DNA from: Spirochaetota bacterium
Lineage (GTDB): Bacteria; Spirochaetota; UBA4802; UB4802
NCBI GenBank assembly: GCA_029548025.1
Contig: JAKPOE010000453.1
Span: 1-8,756 of the forward strand
Direction: 5' to 3'
Length of the DNA stretch: 8,756 bases
In this document: positions 1 to 5,446 of the stretch, one piece after another
Numbering within the stretch: the first letter of the stretch is position 1
How the letters are laid out: each line of letters opens with the position of its first letter
The notes under the pieces: generated by a model
The model's input: the letters and a program-made list of their open reading frames with translations, nothing else
The model's database searches: none
Told to the model about the DNA's origin: nothing
Translations under genes and position numbers: made by a program

Positions 1-1
1 A

Positions 2-142
2 ATGCGATGGGTATGGAGTGGCATAATAGAAAGTGAAAGAAACTTCCGAAAGATTAACGGGCATACGTACATTGATGCATTATTGCTAAATATTGCAATG
101 TTTGGGAAAAAAGTGATTGAAGAAAATAATAAGATTGCATAG
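2..142 (+). pseudogene. C-terminal end of a probable transposase (partial at window edge)
   Basis: The frame is open from the window edge and ends at TAG 140-142, directly followed by a second TAG. The 46 visible residues contain the string IIESERNFRKINGH and then a hydrophobic DALLLNIAMFG stretch. An acidic/basic FR+I.G segment close to the C-terminus is a pattern I associate with transposases, possibly of the IS256/mutator type. That assignment comes from memory of the family and no catalytic residues lie in view. The 5' end is outside the window, so whether the gene is intact cannot be judged. Its context supports a mobile element: the following gene is a Csm5-like protein lacking its N-terminal half and in the same reading frame, as expected if an insertion had removed the front of that gene. 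It could instead be the end of an unrelated upstream gene. Confidence 0.4.
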
Positions 143-145
143 TAG

Positions 146-739
146 AAATGGAGGTGTTATTCAATTTCAACAAACAATGGGACAAAATTTTTAGATCCGT
201 TTAGATTTTTAAAAGTATCAGATTTTACTTTGCAAAATGCTGAAACATTTTTTGGCACAGTAAGGAATATTGGCTATAAATCAAAGCAGAAAGGTATTCC
301 TATTTACACTGAGATGACAGGTTGTGAATTACTATTAGGTAAGGAATATACTGCTACCGGTTATATAACTATTGATAGTAATCAATTGAAGCTATTTTTA
401 CAAAAAAATAATTTTCATAATAGTGAACAAGTATTGCAAATGTTTTCAGCACCTTATATACTTGGATCATTAAAAGATTTTTATAAAGAACAATTGAATA
501 ACAAAAAACATCCTGTAAGCCAGGATATTGTAAAATGTATACAAAAATATGTCGACGCTAATTATGTCCCTATACGCATGGGAAGATTTTCGCAGGTTGA
601 ATCAAAGACATTTAAAATAACTCGTACATGGGATAAAGGACAAAATCGAAGTATGAATATTGAAGGTGGTGCAAGCAGAAATTATATCAAAGACACAATT
701 GGTGCGGGCTGGGGGGCGCTGGCTTTAAAAAAAGCATAG
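146..739 (+). pseudogene. csm5: 5'-truncated Csm5-like RAMP protein (type III-A CRISPR)
   Basis: The open frame runs from just after TAG 143-145 to TAG 737-739. The translation contains DPFRFLKVSDF, then GIPIYTEMTGCELLLGKEY, then PIRMGRFSQVESKTF, TRTWDKG and a final GAGWGALALKKA. This order matches the C-terminal half of Csm5, with its '.FRFL.VSD' segment, 'lRlG+.s..ESKT' segment and closing G-W-G turn. Csm5 is the RAMP subunit near one end of the type III-A Csm complex and takes part in crRNA maturation. Full Csm5 proteins are roughly 300-400 residues. Here about 190 codons remain, and the N-terminal RAMP fold with the glycine-rich GSSlKG..R loop is missing. The only canonical start, TTG at 230, would cut through the conserved VSD region. 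A rare ATT start at 164, preceded by GGAGGTG, is discussed separately. It is most likely a remnant, and no other cas gene is visible. The RAMP assignment is moderately sure, the exact subunit less so. Confidence 0.55.
150..156 (+). promoter_or_regulatory. Strong Shine-Dalgarno-like sequence before an ATT codon
   Basis: GGAGGTG lies 7 bases upstream of ATT 164-166, which is in frame with the Csm5-like ORF and would give a product starting M-S-T-N-N-G-T-K. No ATG, GTG or TTG occurs in that frame between the stop at 143-145 and TTG at 230. An ATG at 148-150 is in another frame and closes after 18 codons. The site could drive expression of the truncated protein from a rare ATT start, or be a chance match at the end of the upstream element. 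Confidence 0.35.
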
Positions 740-825
740 TGAACTGTACAATACTTTTTGTCATTCTCCATTTTTTTTGCTAATTCGGGGTGGACTAGAA
801 ATTCTATATTTTTAATAAATTCCAT
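682..825 (-). CDS. Possible small antisense ORF or coding remnant, 47 aa
   Basis: On the minus strand an ATG at 825-823 opens 47 codons ending at TAA (684-682). The predicted product begins MEFIKNIEFLVHPELAKKME and ends in a proline/alanine-rich tail. The frame stays open about 15 codons further upstream with no canonical start. The first part, which lies in the intergenic gap, has a protein-like mix of residues, while the last 19 codons are antisense to the end of the Csm5-like gene. No convincing ribosome binding site precedes the ATG. It could be the worn end of a former minus-strand gene or chance. I recognise no family. Confidence 0.15.
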   Translation of the reverse strand: MEFIKNIEFLVHPELAKKMENDKKYCTVHYAFFKASAPQPAPIVSLI

Positions 826-1042
826 GGCAAACTTTTCATTATTTGATTGGTGATTTATAGAATTTTTAACTTATAATTAGCGTGCAATTTATAATGTATG
901 AATCAAAAAATCAAGAAAAATTTTATATTGAAAAAGAATTTAGTATTTTGTTATCACTACAATCACTCACAATAGGTATCAATACTATGATTATGGTACT
1001 CCATTAGCTATGGGTATGGTTTCATGGTAAACTATTATAACC
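740..1042. other. AT-rich gap with no confident gene
   Basis: Between the Csm5-like remnant and the convergent minus-strand gene, this stretch is AT-rich with short A and T runs. The only plus-strand reading of note is a 37-codon ORF at 894-1007 without a ribosome binding site. The left third overlaps the weak minus-strand ORF at 682-825. I see no CRISPR repeats, no tRNA-like structure and no clear intrinsic terminator for either convergent gene. It is best read as decayed sequence. Confidence 0.5.
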
Positions 1043-1546
1043 TTATTCTGTCCAGCCCATAATGGTATTTTTTCGTAACCACATTTGGGTTTCATAAAAT
1101 TTAAATTTTATCGTAACCAGAATATCTTCATTAGCAGGATTTATAATAATCCATATTTTTTCCCCGGATTCACTTTCCAGGAGAACAATCTTTTTACTAA
1201 ACATAATTGTTATATTGGCAGGTGTTAAGATACTTTTTGCATATTTGCATGTAAAGAAATGTTTCTTTTTTATTATGGAGTTTTTCAACGATTTTAAAAA
1301 ACCAATAAACTTATAAACTAAAAACAGTAGCCTTTTACTTTTTGGAGTAGCCTGCTCTTTGGTATACAATATGGTCATGTTTATATCTGCATTTTTGTCC
1401 TCTCCATCATCAATTACGTAGTCATGTGTTTCATGGGTTATCCATTTTCTTTCCATGGGTTTACTGTTTTCTAATTGCTGTGCATATTGTAACCAGAAGT
1501 TATTATCATCAGTGTTTAATTGTTTATTGTTTTTCTTTTTGCTCAT
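1043..1546 (-). CDS. Hypothetical protein, 167 aa, unrecognised family
   Basis: The start is ATG at 1546-1544, chosen because GGAGGG (complement of 1552-1557) precedes it by 5 bases. The stop is TAA at 1045-1043. The first 10 or so residues are Lys/Asn-rich and polar. A middle segment, RLLFLVYKFIGFLKSL, is hydrophobic but interrupted by lysines, so it reads more like an amphipathic helix than a transmembrane span. There is no signal peptide. The last 60 residues alternate hydrophobic and charged positions (for example KIVLLESESGEKIWIIIN), suggesting a small beta-rich domain, and the protein ends in MGWTE. I recognise no motif and assign no function. The gene is AT-rich like its surroundings. 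It is divergent from the large nuclease-helicase, with a 352-base spacer between start codons, so a shared regulatory region or a functional link is possible but unproven. Confidence 0.7.
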   Translation of the reverse strand: MSKKKNNKQLNTDDNNFWLQYAQQLENSKPMERKWITHETHDYVIDDGEDKNADINMTILYTKEQATPKSKRLLFLVYKFIGFLKSLKNSIIKKKHFFTCKYAKSILTPANITIMFSKKIVLLESESGEKIWIIINPANEDILVTIKFKFYETQMWLRKNTIMGWTE

Positions 1547-1623
1547 AATATCCCTCCGATATAAAATTTTGTACCAATGTCATGCTACTGGATGAAGTCA
1601 TAAAGAATTTTTACCCTCAACGG

Positions 1624-1650
1624 GATTCTTAAACTTTACTTAGAATGACA
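1624..1650. repeat. Possible eroded dispersed-repeat segment
   Basis: The stretch begins GATTCTT and ends CTTAGAATGACA. It resembles the intergenic repeat type GATTCTTCGC...CTCAGAATGACA that I recall from several bacterial genomes, here with the middle drifted to AT-rich sequence. GATTCT and AGAAT also give it partial dyad symmetry. It lies 6 bases left of the perfect hairpin. The assignment rests on remembered resemblance only. Confidence 0.3.
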
Positions 1651-1656
1651 GCAGTG

Positions 1657-1695
1657 GGACATCTGCATGGTTTATTGCATGCCATGCAGATGTCC
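1657..1695. repeat. Perfect 14-bp inverted repeat (hairpin)
   Basis: GGACATCTGCATGG (1657-1670) and CCATGCAGATGTCC (1682-1695) are exact reverse complements around an 11-base loop. There is no T-run on either side, so it is not a standard intrinsic terminator. It lies upstream of both divergent genes, where a terminator would not be expected. It may be the palindromic core of a small repeat element together with the segment just to its left. Confidence 0.85.
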
Positions 1696-1823
1696 ATTTA
1701 CTACATTAGACACAGAATAGTAAAAAATATAGGTTAAAAATTGGTAACTTTTTTACTTGTAATTTATATAAACTTACCATACCATACTGTTTTGTGCAAT
1801 AGCATGTGGTAAAAAAGGCAAAA

Positions 1824-1848
1824 CCATGGCGATACTATACTGCTATGG
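1824..1848. promoter_or_regulatory. Imperfect inverted repeat around TACTATAC, possible operator
   Basis: CCATGGC (1824-1830) and GCTATGG (1842-1848) pair at six of seven positions around an 11-base centre containing TACTATAC (1833-1840). It sits where the -35 region of the nuclease-helicase promoter should be. TACTATAC is the reverse complement of GTATAGTA in the right arm of the dinB promoter palindrome. A repressor site is possible, but chance is likely in such AT-rich sequence. Confidence 0.25.
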
Positions 1849-1859
1849 GTTAAAAACCT

Positions 1860-1865
1860 TATAAT
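1860..1865 (+). promoter_or_regulatory. Candidate -10 box (TATAAT) for the nuclease-helicase gene
   Basis: A perfect TATAAT lies 33 bases before the chosen ATG at 1899. It predicts a start point near 1872 and a short leader of about 27 bases that includes the ribosome binding site. The -35 position at 17-base spacing reads ATACTG, a poor match, so the promoter may need an activator or be weak. Confidence 0.45.
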
Positions 1866-1885
1866 AGTCAATGATTGTGTAACAT

Positions 1886-1891
1886 GAGGTG
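1886..1891 (+). promoter_or_regulatory. Ribosome binding site deciding the start of the nuclease-helicase
   Basis: GAGGTG lies 7 bases before ATG 1899-1901. This favours that ATG over the in-frame TTG at 1875 and the ATG at 1884, neither of which has a comparable site upstream. Confidence 0.65.
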
Positions 1892-1898
1892 TGATTAT

Positions 1899-4800
1899 AT
1901 GAACAGGTTAACAAGTGATGAAGCCACTGAATTGTATGATGAGATACGCAGCAAATGCTTATTTGAATCAAACAGAGACACACTGTATGTCAAAACATTA
2001 ATGCTACGACCTGTTCTGGAAAAGATGTTTTATTATTTAACCAGAGATATCAATAAAATTTATTTATATAACAATTCTGAAAGAATGGAATATATTTTCA
2101 ACCATGATAATGTAGATGCAGATGTATTAAAAAATGCCAGAATACTACGGAAATTTTTAAATAGATTTCATCATTTTAATGAAACTAATGAAAAAAGTAA
2201 CAACAGTGGTAATGATTGTTTGACTAACGAAAATTATTGGTTGTGTATAAAAACACTTTGTAATTTAGTTCATTATTTTTCAAAGGTTGAAATACCACCT
2301 GATTTAAAAGAATTGTATAAAGATGTTCAAAATTTAAAATGGAATATGAAGCCAGAAGAGCCAAAGGAAAAAATTGATTATATACGTTTATTGATTAATA
2401 CAAAAGATGCCCATCATAATGTATTGCGTTGTTCTGATATACATGGTGACGAGAAGCTTCTTTATTTGAAAAATGAAAAAGAAAGCCGCTATTTTAATGT
2501 ATTGAATATAGCATGGCAATGTTCCACCATAGATTGCTATAACATTGAAAAATTAGCTGATAAACCATGGTATACTGACAACCAAAACTCTATAATTATT
2601 TTAGAGCCTGACTACCTTGTTGATGCCACAGTGATAGTTAATTGTTTTGAAAACAATAAACCCAATCCCATGTTTTATTTAGTTGAAAAATTTACTAATG
2701 ATAATGATGTAAAAGAAAGCATGATTCTTGGTAGTATTGTAAACACTCTGTTAGATGAAATAATAGTTAATAAAGCACAAGGATTTAACAAATGTTGTAT
2801 TAAAGCAATGGCTGATTATTGTCTGGATATTTTTTGCTTATTTAAGGATGACGAGGAATATAATAATACTTTGATAAAAAGATTACACGATACGGCAAAA
2901 GAACACTATAACAATATTTTGCAATACTTTAAAGATTATGAAAAAGATAGTATATATCATATAGAACCGTATTTTATATCTCCACAGTACGGTTTACAGG
3001 GTAGATTGGATCTATTAGTTCAGCGTAACAGCAACAAAAATTATAATGATATTTTTGAATTAAAATCGGGTAGTGTACCTGACATTGATGCATGGCATGA
3101 GCATAGAGTACAGGTTTATTGCTATCATCTTCTGGTTGAATCATGTTACCATAACCGTGCTGGTAATAATTATGTTTTCTATAGCAGGTTGCAGCAACCA
3201 GCACGCGATATACAAATAAACAAAGCGCTTGTTAATGATTTAATGATGGTTAGGAATCATATTGTAAGCTATGAGTACCAATTAGCAACCGGTAACTTTG
3301 ATATAGTTGCATTTGCAAATAAATTTAAAAAATATTTTGCATCGCATCAGGATACAATTAAAAAATTTAGAAAAACTGCATACGAAAATTTTATTTCTAC
3401 AATTACAAAGCTTCAACCACTTGAAATTGCATATATTACTAACTTTATTCGCTTTATTGCTACCGAGCATCTTATTGCAAAAACAGGGGATGGAAATGAA
3501 CATGGTTTTTCATCATTATGGCGTTCAACACAGAAGGAAAAAGCAGATAATTTTTTACTGTTAACCGATTTAGAATATGATAGTGATAGCTCCAGCATTA
3601 AAAACAATGTTGTGGTATTTAAACGGGGAACTTTATTTACGCACACAACGGTTTTTAGAGAAGGTGATATATGCATAGTATATCCGGATATCCCTGCAAA
3701 TGATGATCATTTTGCGTATGTAAAACATTTTTATTATAGAGCTACAATACTTGAACTGAATAATGAATATGTGAAGGTTCGTTTAAGAAATAATATAAAA
3801 GAAACACGGGAATTGAAAACTTTTAAATGGTGTATTGAAAAGGATTTAATTGAAAACAACTATACCAAGTTATATAAATCTCTTTTTGAATTTATGGAAA
3901 GCAATATAAAGGATATATTACTGGGTTTAAAAGAGCCGGAATTTCATAATCATGACAATACTATACTACACACTGGTAAAGACGAGGATATCAATGAAAT
4001 AATATCATTAGCATTGAATGCCAGCGATTATTTTTGCATACAGGGCCCTCCCGGTACCGGAAAAACACGAGTTGTGCTCAAAGAAATAGTTAACAATCTG
4101 TATGCATCTACTGATGAAAATATAATGTTGCTGGCATGTACCAATAGAGCTGTTGATGAAATTTGTTTAGCCTTGCAAAAATCCAGTTTGCCCTATATTC
4201 GTTTGGGTAAAAGTAGTGATGATTCAATTGAGTCGCTGGATACATTAAAAAATAGAATAAACAATGAAAAAGATTTAAAAAATGTGTATGACCGAATCAT
4301 AAACCAGAGGGTTTTTGTCAGCACAGTGAGTACAGCACAACAAAACAGGATATTTAATCTTAAAAAATTTACTACTGTAATAGTGGATGAGGCTTCGCAA
4401 CTACTGGAACCCGATATTGTTGGTTTGTTAACAAAGTTTAAACGATTTATATTGATTGGTGATGAAAAGCAATTGCCACCTGTTGTAACTCAGGATGAAA
4501 ATTTAACAAAGGTAAACAACCCCCATTTAGAAAAAATTTGTTTATATGATTTATCAATGTCGCTATTTGAACGGCTCATCTTAAATGCTAAAAAAAATAA
4601 ATGGCATAAAGCATATAGAACGCTAAAAAATCAAAAACGAATGCATAATGATATTGCAGAATTTATAAACAGGCACTTTTATGACAGCGCATTAGCTACA
4701 GTAAAAGATGATAGCGCACCGTATACAGTTACTTTTAATAAAAATTCGCATAACAACTATGAAAAGGTACTTGCAAACAATAGAATGGTATTTATAGAAT

Positions 4801-5297
4801 CAAAAAAGGAACCGGGTTCAAAAAAAGAAAATACTTGTGAAGCGGCTATAGTGGTTGATTTAATCAAGCTCATTATCAATACCTATAATAGTAAGTTTAA
4901 GAGTGATACAGTGGGGGTCATCACGCCATTTAGGGCTCAAATCAATTGTATCAAGAAAAAATTATTGGATTCCGGAGTGGATGATGCATATTTAAGCAAT
5001 ATAATGATTGACACGGTTGAACGATTTCAGGGAAGTGAACGGGATATTATCATTGTTTCACTGGCGGTTAATTCCAGTAATTATCTGGAATCAATAACAT
5101 CATTTAATTTTAATAAACGTGTCGATAGAAAGTTAAATGTAACATTAACCCGTGGGAAGGAGTATGTAATAATGATTGGTTGTTCCGAAATTTTGCAGCA
5201 GCATGAACATTATAGATTGCTCATTGAGCATATAAAGAATAAAGGCGGTTATGCCAATTATGAAAATCTTTGCGAACCATTGTTATTCCACCGGTGA
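1899..5297 (+). CDS. Dna2-like nuclease-helicase: N-terminal helical domain, Cas4-type nuclease, SF1 helicase (1132 aa)
   Basis: Start at 1899 from the GAGGTG site; stop TGA 5295-5297. Residues about 10-140 are helical, with R37..E41 and R84-x6-H91, and may be HEPN/DUF4145-like. Residues about 210-410 form a PD-(D/E)XK nuclease of the Cas4/Dna2 type: EPD (236-238), G278-S-I-V-N282, GLQGRLD ending at D371, E387-L-K389 and Q405-x3-Y409. Residues about 530-660 are a beta-rich insert like the domain preceding Upf1/Dna2 motors. All SF1 motifs follow: GPPGTGKT (716-723), D830-E831-A-S, G854-D-E-K-Q-L-P-P, QKR914-M, T1039-V-E-R-F-Q-G-S-E-R-D and N-V-T-L-T-R1085. The family couples ATP-driven unwinding to single-strand cleavage. 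I see no CxxC cluster after Q-x3-Y, so the iron-sulfur site of eukaryotic Dna2 and many Cas4 proteins seems absent, and the usual motif-I histidine reads N282. A role in DNA repair or phage defence is inferred. No signal peptide or membrane segment. Confidence 0.88.
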   Translation: MNRLTSDEATELYDEIRSKCLFESNRDTLYVKTLMLRPVLEKMFYYLTRDINKIYLYNNSERMEYIFNHDNVDADVLKNARILRKFLNRFHHFNETNEKSNNSGNDCLTNENYWLCIKTLCNLVHYFSKVEIPPDLKELYKDVQNLKWNMKPEEPKEKIDYIRLLINTKDAHHNVLRCSDIHGDEKLLYLKNEKESRYFNVLNIAWQCSTIDCYNIEKLADKPWYTDNQNSIIILEPDYLVDATVIVNCFENNKPNPMFYLVEKFTNDNDVKESMILGSIVNTLLDEIIVNKAQGFNKCCIKAMADYCLDIFCLFKDDEEYNNTLIKRLHDTAKEHYNNILQYFKDYEKDSIYHIEPYFISPQYGLQGRLDLLVQRNSNKNYNDIFELKSGSVPDIDAWHEHRVQVYCYHLLVESCYHNRAGNNYVFYSRLQQPARDIQINKALVNDLMMVRNHIVSYEYQLATGNFDIVAFANKFKKYFASHQDTIKKFRKTAYENFISTITKLQPLEIAYITNFIRFIATEHLIAKTGDGNEHGFSSLWRSTQKEKADNFLLLTDLEYDSDSSSIKNNVVVFKRGTLFTHTTVFREGDICIVYPDIPANDDHFAYVKHFYYRATILELNNEYVKVRLRNNIKETRELKTFKWCIEKDLIENNYTKLYKSLFEFMESNIKDILLGLKEPEFHNHDNTILHTGKDEDINEIISLALNASDYFCIQGPPGTGKTRVVLKEIVNNLYASTDENIMLLACTNRAVDEICLALQKSSLPYIRLGKSSDDSIESLDTLKNRINNEKDLKNVYDRIINQRVFVSTVSTAQQNRIFNLKKFTTVIVDEASQLLEPDIVGLLTKFKRFILIGDEKQLPPVVTQDENLTKVNNPHLEKICLYDLSMSLFERLILNAKKNKWHKAYRTLKNQKRMHNDIAEFINRHFYDSALATVKDDSAPYTVTFNKNSHNNYEKVLANNRMVFIESKKEPGSKKENTCEAAIVVDLIKLIINTYNSKFKSDTVGVITPFRAQINCIKKKLLDSGVDDAYLSNIMIDTVERFQGSERDIIIVSLAVNSSNYLESITSFNFNKRVDRKLNVTLTRGKEYVIMIGCSEILQQHEHYRLLIEHIKNKGGYANYENLCEPLLFHR

Positions 5298-5331
5298 CAG
5301 ATTGGGTATTTTCACGGTTGCAGTGTTTTTT
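5290..5331 (+). terminator. Weak candidate terminator after the nuclease-helicase
   Basis: ACCGGTGA (5290-5297, covering the stop codon) can pair with TCACGGT (5312-5318) if one G bulges, around a 14-base loop. A run of six T (5326-5331) begins 7 bases after the stem, farther than in a good intrinsic terminator. It may give partial termination ahead of dinB. Confidence 0.25.
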
Positions 5332-5411
5332 AAATTATAACAACGCCATAGCGCAATGCCTGCTTATCTTACCGTTCCCATTCCTTATTTTCCTCTGCTT
5401 GCATTTTATCC

Positions 5412-5440
5412 TTGACAATGCTACTATATAAAAGTATAGT
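5412..5440 (+). promoter_or_regulatory. Near-consensus sigma-70-type promoter of dinB
   Basis: TTGACA (5412-5417) and TATAGT (5435-5440) are separated by exactly 17 bases. The usual start point 6-8 bases after the -10 box falls on 5446-5448, that is on the ATG of dinB at 5447. There is no room for, and no sign of, a Shine-Dalgarno sequence, so the transcript is probably leaderless. Confidence 0.75.
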
Positions 5441-5441
5441 A
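5422..5441. promoter_or_regulatory. Palindrome over the dinB promoter, possible operator
   Basis: TACTATA (5422-5428) and TATAGTA (5435-5441) are perfect 7-base inverted arms separated by 6 bases. The right arm contains the whole -10 box, so a bound dimer would block polymerase. dinB is LexA-controlled in many bacteria, so a lineage-specific SOS operator is one reading. It does not match the LexA boxes I know, such as CTGT-N8-ACAG or GAAC-N4-GTTC. AT-rich promoters can form such palindromes by chance. Confidence 0.4.
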
Positions 5442-5446
5442 TTTCT

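Larger units (their letters stand above)
1547..1898. other. Divergent intergenic region, 352 bases
   Basis: This spacer separates the start of the minus-strand hypothetical gene from the start of the nuclease-helicase. From left to right it holds the ribosome binding site of the hypothetical gene, a stretch resembling an eroded dispersed repeat (1624-1650), a perfect 14-bp hairpin (1657-1695), an AT-rich segment with no gene, a near-repeat of ATACCATACTG (1779-1789) as ATACTATACTG (1832-1842), an imperfect inverted repeat (1824-1848), and a TATAAT box (1860-1865). No ORF with a start and ribosome binding site was seen in it. Confidence 0.6.

Noticed and set aside
894..1007. 37-codon plus-strand ORF in the gap after the Csm5-like gene
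   Set aside because: No ribosome binding site, no recognisable product, and a length expected by chance.
740..1042. Possible CRISPR array next to the Csm5-like remnant
   Set aside because: No repeat of 20 or more bases at regular spacing is present here or elsewhere in the window.
1743..1778. Inverted pair GGTAACTTT and AAACTTACC
   Set aside because: One mismatch, AT-rich arms and an 18-base gap; expected by chance in this composition.
1031..1868. 10-base inverted repeat ACTATTATAA (1031-1040) and TTATAATAGT (1859-1868) as ends of a small mobile element carrying the 167-residue gene
   Set aside because: The similarity does not extend beyond 10 AT-rich bases, and no target duplication is visible.
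2974..3676. Several 73-87 codon ORFs on both strands inside the nuclease-helicase
   Set aside because: All overlap one long, motif-bearing frame; they show no domain features and look like shadow frames.
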